Shown: positions 36,776-45,404 of the stretch, in pieces | Layout of the letters: each line of letters opens with the position of its first letter | Position numbering within the stretch: the first letter of the stretch is position 1 | Assembly (NCBI RefSeq): GCF_019443445.1 | Contig: NZ_CP080378.1 | Coordinates: forward strand, 2,480,001 to 2,544,000 | Direction of reading: 5' to 3' | DNA length: 64,000 bases | Source of the DNA: Massilia sp. PAMC28688 | Lineage (GTDB): Bacteria > Pseudomonadota > Gammaproteobacteria > Burkholderiales > Burkholderiaceae_D | Notes under the pieces: generated by a model | What the model was told of the DNA's origin: nothing | What the model saw: only the letters and a program-made list of their open reading frames with translations | Database searches by the model: none | Translations under genes and position numbers: made by a program

Positions 36776-38182
36776 ATGCGGCAAACACATTTCGCGCTCG
36801 CGGTACTCACGGCGGCCGTGCTGTCGGCATGCGGCGGCGGCAGTGACGGCACCAGCGCCGACGAACAAAAACTCAAGACCACGTTCAGTAATATGGTGTC
36901 GTTTGGCGACAGCCTGTCGGACGTGGGCACCTATGCAGTGGGCACCATCAAGGCCGCTGGCGGCGGCAAGTTCACCATCAACGGCGACAACACGGCAATC
37001 AATCCGGCCCTCACCGGCAAGAACTGGACCGAGCTCATCGCGGCCCAGTTCGGCCTGCCCGCGCCCTGCGCGGCCCAGACCGGGCTCGACGGTGACGCGG
37101 CCCAGGGTTTCTCGGTGCCAGTGGTCAATCACGCCAACTGTTTCAGCTATGCCCAAGGTGGCGCCCGGGTGATCAATCCTGTCGGTCCCGAACACAAACT
37201 GACCGGTTCGGCCCTGGGCCTCCTGACGGTGCCGGTGGTCCAGCAAGTGAGCAACCACCTGGCCAAGACCAATGGCAAGTTCAGCGGCACAGAGGTCGTG
37301 TTCGTCACTGCCGGTGGCATTGATGCGCTGGCGCTGCTGGGCGAGCTGCAGGCTGGCGCCACGGCCGCCGGGCAGGCCGCTGGCGCCGCCGAAGGCGCCA
37401 AGGTGGGCGCACAAGTCTACCTGTCGACCCTGATCGCCTTGCTGGCGGACGGCGCCACCGACAAGCAGGCGGCAGCGCAGGCAATCGGCCTGGCCGCGCA
37501 GACCGAAGCGCAGCGTACCGGCAGCACGCAGGAGACCATTACCCAGGTCGCCATCGGCACGGCTGCGGCGCAGCCAGGCAATGCAGCAGTTGGCCAGGTG
37601 GAAGTGTACGGCCCGATCGTGGTCAAGGCGCGCTTTACCGCCGAGGCCGCCGGCAAGACCGCAGGCGAGGCCGCCGGCGCCAAAGCCGGTGCCGACTACG
37701 CGGCGGCGCAGGCACCGGCGCTCGTGACTGCCATGGGTACGGCCGGCGCGCAACTGGCCGGCATCGTCAAGGAAATGATCGTGGCCAATGGGGCCAATTA
37801 CGTGGTGGTGAACAACCTGCCCGACCTGGGCGGCTCGCCGGCCGGCAAGGCCCAGGATGCGGCCACCCAAACCCTGATCAACACCATGGTCGCCACCTTC
37901 AACGACCAGCTCAGGAAAGGTCTGGGAACCGATTCAAAAATCCTTTACGTGGATCTGTATACGACCAGCCACGACCAGATCAACAATCCGGCCCCGTATG
38001 GCCTGACCAATACCACCAGCGCGGCCTGTACGGTGGATTCCCTCATCTGCACCGGCAAGACCCTGGTGGCGGGTGACGTGAGCCGCTACATGTTTGCCGA
38101 CAACGTGCTGCCCACGCCGTTTGAGAATGCGCTGATCGCCAAGTATGTGGCGCAGCAAATGATCATCAAGGGCTGGCTGTAA
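36776..38182 (+). CDS. SGNH-family lipoprotein paralogue lacking catalytic Asn and His
   Basis: A 468-residue paralogue of the preceding protein, sharing the leader (ALAVLTAAVLSAC, Cys19) and most blocks. Ser46 in FGDSLSDVG and the Gly of YAQGGARV are kept. Block III reads AGGID, with Ile182 in place of the oxyanion Asn. Block V reads ADNVLPTPFE, with Leu445 in place of the catalytic His and Asn443 in place of Gly. It therefore probably cannot hydrolyse esters by the normal mechanism. Two Ala/Gly-rich helical insertions (about 192-212 and 288-312) are absent or different in the paralogue. The frame is intact, so it looks maintained. Binding or decoy function is inference. Confidence 0.85.
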   Translation: MRQTHFALAVLTAAVLSACGGGSDGTSADEQKLKTTFSNMVSFGDSLSDVGTYAVGTIKAAGGGKFTINGDNTAINPALTGKNWTELIAAQFGLPAPCAAQTGLDGDAAQGFSVPVVNHANCFSYAQGGARVINPVGPEHKLTGSALGLLTVPVVQQVSNHLAKTNGKFSGTEVVFVTAGGIDALALLGELQAGATAAGQAAGAAEGAKVGAQVYLSTLIALLADGATDKQAAAQAIGLAAQTEAQRTGSTQETITQVAIGTAAAQPGNAAVGQVEVYGPIVVKARFTAEAAGKTAGEAAGAKAGADYAAAQAPALVTAMGTAGAQLAGIVKEMIVANGANYVVVNNLPDLGGSPAGKAQDAATQTLINTMVATFNDQLRKGLGTDSKILYVDLYTTSHDQINNPAPYGLTNTTSAACTVDSLICTGKTLVAGDVSRYMFADNVLPTPFENALIAKYVAQQMIIKGWL

Positions 38183-38211
38183 GTCCCAACCGACAAAAAT
38201 ACGGAGAGAAC

Positions 38212-38883
38212 ATGAAATTTCGTTTGCATGGTGCTGTGCTGGCCACCGCGGTGATGCTGGCCAGCACGAGCGCAATGGCGCAGATGCAGGGTCAATGGGC
38301 AGTCAAGGCAGGCGTGGGCAAGATCACGCCGAAAGTCAAGAGTGGCGATGTGAGCGCCCCGGCGCTGCCCGGCACCAAGGCCGATATCGGCCCCGACACG
38401 CAGCCCGTGTTCGATATCAGCTACGGCTGGACCGACAATATCGCGGTGGAACTGGCCATCGGCCTGCCGTACAAGCATGACATTATCGGCGCCGGCGCGA
38501 TTGAGGGCGTGGGTGTGCTGGGCACGGTCAAGGCCCTGCCGCCGACCATCTTTGCCCACTACCGCTTTTTCGAGCCGGAAGCGCGGCTGCGCCCGTATGC
38601 CGGCATCGGCGCCACCTTTGCCTATTTTGACGACGAAACCGGCTCCGGCAAGCTCACTGCGCTGAGCGATATTGGCGGCCCGCCGACCACGTTTTCCATC
38701 AAAAACAAGGTGGCGCCCACCGTGCAGATCGGCATGATCTACAACATCAATACGCGCTGGTTCATTGATGCAAATATCAGCAAGACCTTCCTGAAAACGA
38801 CGGTGACGTTTTCATCCGGCCAGACCCAGGAGATGACACTCGATCCTCAGGCGGTGACGCTGGGCGTGGGCTACAAGTTCTAG
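38212..38883 (+). CDS. OmpW-family outer membrane protein
   Basis: A 223-residue outer-membrane beta-barrel protein with signal peptide MKFRLHGAVLATAVMLASTSAMA. The family features include GQWAVKAGVGKITPK, YGWTDNIAVELAIGLPYKHDI, LPPTIFAHYRFFEP, RPYAGIGATFAYF, and a C-terminal Phe in LGVGYKF, needed for barrel assembly. OmpW proteins form narrow pores for small hydrophobic molecules. It follows the second SGNH gene by 29 bases and may be co-transcribed with it. Confidence 0.9.
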   Translation: MKFRLHGAVLATAVMLASTSAMAQMQGQWAVKAGVGKITPKVKSGDVSAPALPGTKADIGPDTQPVFDISYGWTDNIAVELAIGLPYKHDIIGAGAIEGVGVLGTVKALPPTIFAHYRFFEPEARLRPYAGIGATFAYFDDETGSGKLTALSDIGGPPTTFSIKNKVAPTVQIGMIYNINTRWFIDANISKTFLKTTVTFSSGQTQEMTLDPQAVTLGVGYKF

Positions 38884-38895
38884 CCCGTCAGTGAA

Positions 38896-38921
38896 AAAGG
38901 CCGGCAATGCCGGCCTTTGCT
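38896..38921. terminator. Bidirectional terminator between ompW-like gene and purK
   Basis: AAAGGCCGGC (38896-38905), AAT loop, GCCGGCCTTT (38909-38918). The perfect ten-base-pair stem with A/T ends serves both converging genes. Confidence 0.8.
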
Positions 38922-38934
38922 GTCTGCGTGACGC

Positions 38935-39993
38935 TTACGACGCCAGGCGCTGGATGGCCCAGCTGCGCGACGCTTCCAGTTCGGCAGGCAGCGTCATTTC
39001 GCCCAGCCACTGGGCCAGCTGCCTGACATCGGGCGAGGCGAGGTTGATATGGCCCATCTTGCGGCCGGGCCGGTAGTCCTTGCCATACCAGTGCAGCTGG
39101 GCCGCGCCGTGCGCAAGCCATGCCTGATCGTAAGCGACGCCCAGCAGGTTGGCCATGATGGCGGCGCCTTGCTGCACCGGCTCGGGGAGGGGCATGCCGC
39201 ACACGGCGCGCACGTGCAGTTCAAACTGGCTGATCGATGCCGCAGCCTGGGTCCAGTGCCCGGAGTTGTGCACGCGCGGGGCGATTTCGTTGATCAACAG
39301 CTTGCCATCGACTACGAAGCATTCCACGGCCATCACGCCGACATAGTCGAGCGCCGTCATGAGGGTGCGCAGCATGTCTTCGGCAGGTGCCTGCAGCGCC
39401 TCGAACGCGCCCGGGCGGCTGATGCTAAATGCCAGGACGCCGTCCTGGTGGCGGTTTTCCGTCAGGCGGTAAAACACCATCTGGCCATCGCGTCCGCGCG
39501 CGCCGATGATCGACACTTCAGTGTCGAAGGCGATGGCCTGTTCGGCCAGCGACTGGTCGGCCCAGGCGGGGAAGGGCAGCGCTGCCGGGGTGGCCTGCTT
39601 GAGCCGCAGCTGGCCGCGCCCATCGTAGCCGCCTTGTGGCGACTTGAGGAAGACGTCCGGCCCGAGCTGCGCGTGGATGCCTTCCTGGCCCATGTCGGTA
39701 CGAAACACGCGCCATGGCGACGTCGGCAGGCCCAGTTCGGTGATGAAAGTCTTTTGGCGAATGCGGTCGGCCAGGTGATGAAACGCCTTGGCATTGAGCC
39801 ACCCCGGCGCCTGGGCCAGGCTGGTGGTAAAGGCATTTTGCGGCCAGTGTTCACGCTCGGCCGTGACGATCATGTCGGGCGAGGCCAGCTGGCCGGCGTC
39901 GATATCAAGAAGCTGCACCTCAACGCCGATGCGCAGGCCGGCCTGCTGCATCATGGCGCCCAGCTGGCCGTTGCCCAGTACCGCGATGTTCAT
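38935..39993 (-). CDS. purK: 5-(carboxyamino)imidazole ribonucleotide synthase
   Basis: PurK uses ATP and bicarbonate to carboxylate AIR. The 352-residue ATP-grasp protein begins [26 protein letters not shown] and has [28 protein letters not shown] and [25 protein letters not shown], the ATP-grasp and metal-binding regions. It overlaps purE by four bases. The pair is separated from purC and lies on the opposite strand. Confidence 0.94.
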   Translation of the reverse strand: MNIAVLGNGQLGAMMQQAGLRIGVEVQLLDIDAGQLASPDMIVTAEREHWPQNAFTTSLAQAPGWLNAKAFHHLADRIRQKTFITELGLPTSPWRVFRTDMGQEGIHAQLGPDVFLKSPQGGYDGRGQLRLKQATPAALPFPAWADQSLAEQAIAFDTEVSIIGARGRDGQMVFYRLTENRHQDGVLAFSISRPGAFEALQAPAEDMLRTLMTALDYVGVMAVECFVVDGKLLINEIAPRVHNSGHWTQAAASISQFELHVRAVCGMPLPEPVQQGAAIMANLLGVAYDQAWLAHGAAQLHWYGKDYRPGRKMGHINLASPDVRQLAQWLGEMTLPAELEASRSWAIQRLAS

Positions 39994-40484
39994 CGTGCAT
40001 CTCCCATGTCGGCCGAGGCCAGCACCGTCTCGGTCTGCTGGGTGCGATAGGCGTCGAGCTTGGCGGCAAGAGCCGGATCGTTCAGGGACAGGATTTGAAT
40101 GCTCAGCAGCGCGGCATTGAAGGCACCGGCAGTACCAATGGCCAGCGTGCCCACGGCCACGCCCTTTGGCATCTGCACGATGGACAGCAGGCTGTCCATG
40201 CCGGACAGGGCCTTGCTCTGGACCGGCACACCCAGCACCGGCAGCGGCGTCATGGATGCGACCATGCCGGGCAGGTGGGCGGCGCCGCCGGCACCGGCGA
40301 TGACGACGGCGTAGCCATCGTCACGGGCAGCCTTGGCAAATTCCACCAATCGCTCGGGCGTGCGGTGCGCCGACACAACCTGCGCCTTCCAGGGCACGCC
40401 AAACTCCGTCAACAGGTCGGCAGCGGCTTGCATCGTGTCCCAGTCGCTCCTTGAGCCCATGACGATTGCGATTGTATGGTTCAT
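39990..40484 (-). CDS. purE: N5-carboxyaminoimidazole ribonucleotide mutase
   Basis: PurE class I moves the carboxyl group of N5-CAIR to give CAIR. The 164-residue protein has [38 protein letters not shown] and the [14 protein letters not shown] loop, with [20 protein letters not shown] later motifs. The ATG follows AAGGAA. A stable RNA-like structure lies 30 bases upstream on the same strand. Confidence 0.95.
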   Translation of the reverse strand: MNHTIAIVMGSRSDWDTMQAAADLLTEFGVPWKAQVVSAHRTPERLVEFAKAARDDGYAVVIAGAGGAAHLPGMVASMTPLPVLGVPVQSKALSGMDSLLSIVQMPKGVAVGTLAIGTAGAFNAALLSIQILSLNDPALAAKLDAYRTQQTETVLASADMGDAR

Positions 40485-40513
40485 TCAAATTCCTTGTAAG
40501 TAAGAAGCGTGAT

Positions 40514-40635
40514 CCGCTCCTATTCCTGGATGTCTGCCGTCCCGGCATGGATGCACGGGGCAGATCGCGATGCGGTAGCCCACGCAGCGAGCAGCGCGCC
40601 GGCCGGGCGACGTGTGGCAGAGAAAATAGGAGCGG
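40514..40635 (-). ncRNA. Candidate structured RNA upstream of purE (possible small 6S-like RNA or purE leader)
   Basis: The 284-base gap 40485-40768 has no protein gene. On the minus strand CCGCTCCTATT (40635-40625) pairs perfectly with AATAGGAGCGG (40524-40514). A second helix pairs TCTGCC (from 40621 to 40616) with GGCAGA (40538-40533). Between them GC-rich segments (CCGGC/GCCGG, TGCG/CGCA) allow a long irregular rod. Rod shape and a purE neighbour recall 6S RNA, but 122 bases is short for that family (about 180), and I could not match its sequence landmarks. It could also be a leader controlling purE. The strand is chosen because of purE; a rod reads similarly on both strands. Confidence 0.42.
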
Positions 40636-40768
40636 GTTCGACGCCTGAAGCAGGTTCAAGGCGAGATTTTAACAGGCCGGCAGCCGGCAGGGTAAAAGGG
40701 CATGGTTGGCAGCTTGCGGTCCCGCCGCTGCATGGAGCCTGCAGCGGACCAGGCCGAGTGCGACGGGT

Positions 40769-41149
40769 TTATAGACCGGTGACGTTAAATCCGGCATCGG
40801 CAAACGCGCCCGGCATCTTGTTCATGTCGTAGCCGGCGATGGTGTCGCCATCGACGACGATGATCGGCACGCCCTCGAAATCGCCTTCTGCGTAATACAT
40901 CCTGCCCTGCGGGGAGTGCTCGATATCGTATTCGACGTAAGGCACGTCGCCAGCATCGAGGCGGGCCTTGAGCTTGTTGCAGTAGCCGCACCACGTGGCA
41001 GTGAACAGGGTAATGCCTTTTTTGGCATCCAGCTCGGCCAGTTCGGCGCGGTATTGGTCGGCCCGGGCCAGCTCCTGCCCTTCCTGGTACTTGCCGTAGA
41101 TTTTCCATCCGCCGATGCACAGCGAGACAACAAGCAGAAATTTGAGCAT
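40769..41149 (-). CDS. Membrane-anchored thioredoxin/glutaredoxin-like protein
   Basis: A 126-residue protein with an N-terminal hydrophobic anchor (residues 1-18) followed by a short helical linker. The thioredoxin-fold domain has the redox motif TATWCGYCNKL (Cys54, Cys57). The cis-Pro loop follows in FEGVPIIVVDG, and the G-Y-D segment near the C-terminus is also present. The pattern is closest to glutaredoxin-like proteins. The domain could face the periplasm, where it would reduce disulfides. The partner is unknown. ATG at 41149 is preferred over upstream in-frame codons, because it places the anchor first. Confidence 0.82.
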   Translation of the reverse strand: MLKFLLVVSLCIGGWKIYGKYQEGQELARADQYRAELAELDAKKGITLFTATWCGYCNKLKARLDAGDVPYVEYDIEHSPQGRMYYAEGDFEGVPIIVVDGDTIAGYDMNKMPGAFADAGFNVTGL

Positions 41150-41291
41150 GGGACCAGATCCGACGTGAGGGCTTTTGATTATGCTCTTTGGAAACAAAAT
41201 ATTCAATAAGAAGCAATAGTCAGGGCTGGAAGACTCGAGCTTTGTGGCATGGTGGATGGTTGTAATTGACGGGCCAGCTTAGAATGAGGGC

Positions 41292-41789
41292 ATGCTCACT
41301 GCTACCATCCTCATCTCACCAGTGCAAGAAGCCGACTGGCTCACTCTTAAGAACATTCGGCTGGCATCGCTGCGCGATTCGCCCAAGGCGTTCGGCATGA
41401 CCCTTGCCGCCGCGTCGTCCCACTCGCAAGCGCAGTGGCGCGAGCGCGCAGCAAGCCCGCGGGCGCGCTTCTTTCTGGCAAATGTGCAAGGCAGGGCAGT
41501 GGGACTGATCGGTGTGACTGCCATTGTCGATGGCGACTGCGAGCTCATCGCGATGTGGGTGCGACCGGCAGCGCGCGGCAGTGGTGTGGCCGCCATGCTG
41601 GTCGGGGCCGTCAAGGATGCGGCCATTGCCGGGGGCGCGCGCCGGGTGAACCTCGCGGTGGCGCCGGACAATCTGGCGGCTTCGCGCTTATATCAACGGC
41701 AGGGTTTTCGCTTCCTGCCCGCGTTCGAGGCGCTGACCAGCGATCCGGCCATTACCTTGCAAAAAATGGCGTGGACGGTGGTGGCATGA
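41292..41789 (+). CDS. GNAT-family N-acetyltransferase
   Basis: A 165-residue acetyltransferase. The acetyl-CoA loop is in ELIAMWVRPAARGSGVAAMLVGAV (motif A, R-G-x-G-x-A). RVNLAVAPDNLAASRLYQRQGFRFL gives motif B with the Tyr-containing helix. The N-terminal half has the FGMTLAAA substrate region typical of small-molecule or ribosomal-protein GNATs. The substrate cannot be told. Confidence 0.87.
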   Translation: MLTATILISPVQEADWLTLKNIRLASLRDSPKAFGMTLAAASSHSQAQWRERAASPRARFFLANVQGRAVGLIGVTAIVDGDCELIAMWVRPAARGSGVAAMLVGAVKDAAIAGGARRVNLAVAPDNLAASRLYQRQGFRFLPAFEALTSDPAITLQKMAWTVVA

Positions 41790-41802
41790 ATGCAGGACGA
41801 AA

Positions 41803-41833
41803 AAAAACCCGCTCATCGAAGCGGGTTTTTTTC
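41803..41833. terminator. Bidirectional terminator between GNAT and acyl-CoA dehydrogenase genes
   Basis: AAAAAACCCGCT (41803-41814), six-base loop, AGCGGGTTTTTT (41821-41832). A/T runs on both sides serve the converging genes. Confidence 0.85.
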
Positions 41834-41847
41834 TGGAGCACCAGGGA

Positions 41848-43041
41848 TTACTGGAAAGCCTGGATGCCGGTCTGCGCACGGCCCAGGATCAGGGCGTGGA
41901 TGTCATGCGTGCCTTCGTAGGTGTTGACCACTTCCAGGTTCACCATGTGACGAATGACGCCGAACTCGTCGGAGATGCCGTTACCGCCCAGCATATCGCG
42001 CGCGACGCGGGCGATGTCGAGCGACTTGCCGCACGAGTTACGCTTCATCATGGACGTGATTTCCACGGCAGCCGTGCCGGCATCCTTCATGCGGCCCAGC
42101 TGCAGGCAGCCCTGCAGGCCCAGTGTGATTTCAGTCTGCATGTCGGCCAGCTTCTTTTGCACCAGCTGGTTGGCAGCCAGCGGACGGCCAAACTGGTGGC
42201 GGTCCAGCGTGTACTGGCGCGCGGTGTGCCAGCAGGCTTCGGCCGCGCCCAGTGCGCCCCAGGCGATGCCGTAGCGTGCCGAGTTCAGGCAGGTGAACGG
42301 ACCTTTTAAGCCGCGCACATCCGGGAAGGCGTTTTCTTCCGGGCAGAACACATTGTCCATGACGATTTCGCCGGTGATCGAGGCGCGCAGGCCAAACTTG
42401 CCGTGGATGGCCGGGGCCGACAGGCCAGCCATGCCCTTGTCCAGGATGAAGCCGCGGATTGCGCCTTCGTCGTCCTTGGCCCAGACCACGAACACATCGG
42501 CCACCGGGGAATTGGTGATCCACATCTTGGCGCCGGTCAGGGCGTAGCCGCCGTCCACTTTCTTGGCGCGGGTGATCATGGAGCCAGGGTCGGAGCCGTG
42601 GTTCGGCTCGGTCAGGCCGAAGCAGCCGATCCATTCGCCGGTGGCCAGCTTGGGCAGATACTTTTGGCGCTGTGCTTCGGTGCCGAATTCATAGATGGGC
42701 ACCATCACGAGCGACGATTGCACGCTCATCATGGAGCGGTAGCCGGAATCGATGCGTTCGACTTCGCGCGCGATCAGGCCGTATGCCACGTAGTTCAGGC
42801 CAGGTCCGCCGTATTGCTCGGGAATGGTTGGGCCCAGCAAGCCCAGCTCGCCCATTTCGCGGAAGATGGAGGTGTCCATCTGCTCGTGGCGGAAGGCTTC
42901 GAGAATGCGCGGGGCCAGCTTGTCCTGGCAGTAGGCAGCTGCTGCGTCACGCACCATCCGCTCGTCGTCGGTCAACTGGTTATTGAGCAGCAATGGGTCG
43001 TCCCAATGGAATTGGGCTTTGCGTGGCGATTCAGCTTTCAT
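41848..43041 (-). CDS. gcdH: Glutaryl-CoA dehydrogenase
   Basis: A 397-residue FAD enzyme that oxidises and decarboxylates glutaryl-CoA to crotonyl-CoA in lysine and tryptophan breakdown. The acyl-CoA dehydrogenase folds are visible: [53 protein letters not shown], and [16 protein letters not shown]. The catalytic Glu is in [20 protein letters not shown]. The [23 protein letters not shown] stretch is typical of GcdH rather than other acyl-CoA dehydrogenases. AGGAA precedes the ATG. Confidence 0.93.
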   Translation of the reverse strand: MKAESPRKAQFHWDDPLLLNNQLTDDERMVRDAAAAYCQDKLAPRILEAFRHEQMDTSIFREMGELGLLGPTIPEQYGGPGLNYVAYGLIAREVERIDSGYRSMMSVQSSLVMVPIYEFGTEAQRQKYLPKLATGEWIGCFGLTEPNHGSDPGSMITRAKKVDGGYALTGAKMWITNSPVADVFVVWAKDDEGAIRGFILDKGMAGLSAPAIHGKFGLRASITGEIVMDNVFCPEENAFPDVRGLKGPFTCLNSARYGIAWGALGAAEACWHTARQYTLDRHQFGRPLAANQLVQKKLADMQTEITLGLQGCLQLGRMKDAGTAAVEITSMMKRNSCGKSLDIARVARDMLGGNGISDEFGVIRHMVNLEVVNTYEGTHDIHALILGRAQTGIQAFQ

Positions 43042-43113
43042 GGCAGTTCCTGTCTCTAGTAACGATATCAATCGGTGGGCAAGTTGTATAGACTACTTGC
43101 CGAATCTGTAATT

Positions 43114-43623
43114 CTACCGCGTTTGCGTGCTGCCAAATTGCCCGGCGTGAAAAATCAGCGAGGGCTGTGGGGCAAACGCACAATCTTCCACTTCGCCCAC
43201 GAAAATGACGTGGTCGCCTTCGGGATAGCGGCTGCGGTTATGGCATTCAAACCAGGCAGAGGCGCCCTGCAGAATGGGCTGGCCGGTACGCGACAGTTCA
43301 TATTCCACGCCCTCGAACGGATTCTCGGTGCGCCGCGAAAAGCGCCGCGCCAATTCACCCTGCCCGGCATTGAGGACATTGATGACGTAATGGGAATTGC
43401 CGGTAAAGATGGGCAGGCTGTTGGCGCCGTTACCAAGACTCCACAGCACCAGGGGCGGGTCGAGCGAGACGGAATTGAAGGAACTGGCGGTCAACCCCCG
43501 GAAGCTGCCGTCGGCCAGGCGTGTGGTGATCACCGTCACGCCCGTGGCGAACTGCGATAACGCCTGGCGAAACTGGGCATCGTCAAAATTGCGCGCGTCC
43601 GCGCGGGGGGAGCTTATGTTCAT
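43114..43623 (-). CDS. Flavin reductase-like FMN-binding protein
   Basis: A 169-residue split-barrel flavin protein. FRQALSQFATGVTVITTRLADGSFRGLTASSFNSVSLDPPLVLWSL is the FMN-binding signature. YVINVLNAGQGELARRFS and DHVIFVGEVEDCAF follow, the latter with the catalytic region before the C-terminal strand. Such proteins supply reduced FMN to two-component monooxygenases (HpaC type), but no monooxygenase is nearby. It lies 72 bases upstream of gcdH on the same strand. Confidence 0.87.
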   Translation of the reverse strand: MNISSPRADARNFDDAQFRQALSQFATGVTVITTRLADGSFRGLTASSFNSVSLDPPLVLWSLGNGANSLPIFTGNSHYVINVLNAGQGELARRFSRRTENPFEGVEYELSRTGQPILQGASAWFECHNRSRYPEGDHVIFVGEVEDCAFAPQPSLIFHAGQFGSTQTR

Positions 43624-43744
43624 TGTTGCCCTGTCTAATATGCCATTATGCCAAATTTTGGTGCAGACGGGGCAGGCTGTGGTACGCGGCCGCACTTTTG
43701 CGTTACAGTGGGAATCATCCACCATCCGACTGTTGAGGTATGTA

Positions 43745-44284
43745 ATGACAAACCAATCTGCGCCCCAGGTGGCGATCCTGGGCGGCGGTTGTTTCTGGTG
43801 CCTGGAAGCGGTGTACCTGGAAGCACGCGGCGTTCTCCATGTCGAGTCCGGTTACATGGGCGGCCACGATCCCGCGCCCACCTACGAGGCCGTATGTGGC
43901 GGCGGCACTGGCCACGCCGAAGTGGTGCGCATCGCGTTCGATCCGGCCGTGATCAGCTATCGCGATATCCTGGAAGTATTCTTTACCATTCACGACCCCA
44001 CCACGCTGAACCGGCAAGGCAATGATGTGGGCACCCAGTACCGCTCCGTGATCTTTTACCAGTCGCCCGAGCAGGAAGCGACGGCGCGCCAGGTCATCGC
44101 GGAAATGGCCAATGTGTGGGACGGCCCCATCGTCACCGAAGTGCAGCCCGTCACGACCTGGTACAAGGCGGAAGACTATCACCAGAATTATTTCCAGCAG
44201 AATCCCCTGCAAGGCTATTGCGCTTTCGTTGTAGCACCCAAAGTTGCCAAATTTCGTAAGACATTTACCGACAGGTTAAAATAG
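43745..44284 (+). CDS. msrA: Peptide-methionine (S)-S-oxide reductase MsrA
   Basis: MsrA reduces the S-form of methionine sulfoxide in proteins. The 179-residue enzyme has the active-site GGGCFWCLEAVY with catalytic Cys16, then GYMGGHDPAPTYEAVCGGGTGHAEVV, and a C-terminal region with GYCAFVV that can hold the resolving Cys. TGAGG lies eight bases before the ATG. It diverges from the flavin reductase gene. Confidence 0.95.
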   Translation: MTNQSAPQVAILGGGCFWCLEAVYLEARGVLHVESGYMGGHDPAPTYEAVCGGGTGHAEVVRIAFDPAVISYRDILEVFFTIHDPTTLNRQGNDVGTQYRSVIFYQSPEQEATARQVIAEMANVWDGPIVTEVQPVTTWYKAEDYHQNYFQQNPLQGYCAFVVAPKVAKFRKTFTDRLK

Positions 44285-44300
44285 CAACCGGCTGGCATTT

Positions 44301-44326
44301 TGTCCCATGGACAGAGTGTTTTTTTT
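44301..44326 (+). terminator. Weak terminator after msrA
   Basis: TGTCC-CAT-GGACA (44301-44313) is a short hairpin followed at 44319-44326 by eight T. The stem is only five base pairs, so strength is uncertain. Confidence 0.42.
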
Positions 44327-44348
44327 GTAGACACAGATCGGACCTGCA

Positions 44349-45398
44349 ATGAAGGTAGTGATCGTTGATGACACGCACATCAACCTGGTGTTGATGTCGC
44401 GCCTGATGGAAAAGCTCGAGGACGTGTCCACGGTGGCGTTCCAGTCGGCACCGGAAGCGCTGGCGTGGTGTCGGACGAACCCCTACGACCTGTTGGTGCT
44501 CGATTACATGATGCCCGACATGAACGGCCTCGAGTTCATCGCCGAGCTCGGTGGCGATGCCCGTGGCCGCCCGCCGGTGCTGATGGTCACGGCCAGCCAC
44601 GATGTGGAGATCCGCCACCGCGCGCTGGAAAACGGGGCCAACGACTTTTTGATCAAGCCCATCGACAAGGTCGAATTCCTGGCCCGCACCCGCAACATGC
44701 TCGAACTGCGGCGCGCCACGGTGGCCCTGGAAAACCGGGCCAGCTGGCTGGCCAGCGAAGTGAGCAAGGCCACGGCCGACCTGCGCGCGCGCGAACAGGA
44801 AACCATCTTGCTGCTGTGCCGCGCCTCCGAGTACCGCGATCCGGAAACGGGCGCCCACATCCAGCGCATGGCCCATTATTCCCGCCTCATCGCGGCCGAG
44901 CTTGGCATGTCGGAAGAAGACCAGGAATGCCTGCTCAATGCCGCGCCCATGCACGATATTGGCAAGGTCGGCACGCCCGACACCATCTTGCTAAAGCCCG
45001 GCCGCTTGAATGCCCAGGAAATGGAAGTGATGCGCCAGCACGCGCTGATCGGCTACAACATCCTGAAAAGCAGTGAAGCCAAGATGCTGCAGCTGGCAGC
45101 GGAAATCGCCTATGCCCATCACGAGCGCTTTGACGGCACCGGCTACCCCAACGGTCTGAAGGGCGAAGCGATTCCGCTGGCGGGGCGGATCGTGGCCGTG
45201 GCCGATGTGTTTGATGCGCTGACCAATGTGCGGCCCTACAAGCAAGCCTGGACGCTCGATGCCGCCCGTGAATTTTTGGTCGACAACAGCGGCAGCCATT
45301 TTGACCCGGCCTGCGTGCAGGCCCTGCTGCGCCGCTGGCAGGATGTGCTGGCCATCCGTGCCAGCATGCACGATGGCGACAGCCAGGACGCGGCCTGA
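44349..45398 (+). CDS. Response regulator with HD-GYP c-di-GMP phosphodiesterase domain
   Basis: A 349-residue protein. Residues 1-120 form a receiver: MKVVIVDDTHINLVLM acidic pair, phospho-acceptor Asp in DLLVLDYMMPDMNG, Lys in DFLIKPID. After a helical linker, residues about 155-340 form an HD-GYP domain: ETGAHIQRMAHYSRLIA, MHDIGKVGTPD, HALIGYNIL, AYAHHERFDGTGYPNGLKG and RIVAVADVFDALTNVRPYK. All the metal ligands and the GYP are kept, so it should degrade c-di-GMP when phosphorylated. It lies six bases before the hybrid kinase gene, its probable partner. Confidence 0.93.
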   Translation: MKVVIVDDTHINLVLMSRLMEKLEDVSTVAFQSAPEALAWCRTNPYDLLVLDYMMPDMNGLEFIAELGGDARGRPPVLMVTASHDVEIRHRALENGANDFLIKPIDKVEFLARTRNMLELRRATVALENRASWLASEVSKATADLRAREQETILLLCRASEYRDPETGAHIQRMAHYSRLIAAELGMSEEDQECLLNAAPMHDIGKVGTPDTILLKPGRLNAQEMEVMRQHALIGYNILKSSEAKMLQLAAEIAYAHHERFDGTGYPNGLKGEAIPLAGRIVAVADVFDALTNVRPYKQAWTLDAAREFLVDNSGSHFDPACVQALLRRWQDVLAIRASMHDGDSQDAA

Positions 45399-45404
45399 GG
45401 CGAC

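Noticed and set aside
40514..40635. Firm call of 6S RNA (ssrS) upstream of purE
   Set aside because: The rod is about 60 bases shorter than expected and I could not match 6S sequence landmarks by eye, so only a candidate structured RNA is listed.
40625..40650. tRNA-like T-arm sequence (GGGTTCGACGCC)
   Set aside because: No acceptor, D or anticodon arms can be folded around it on either strand.
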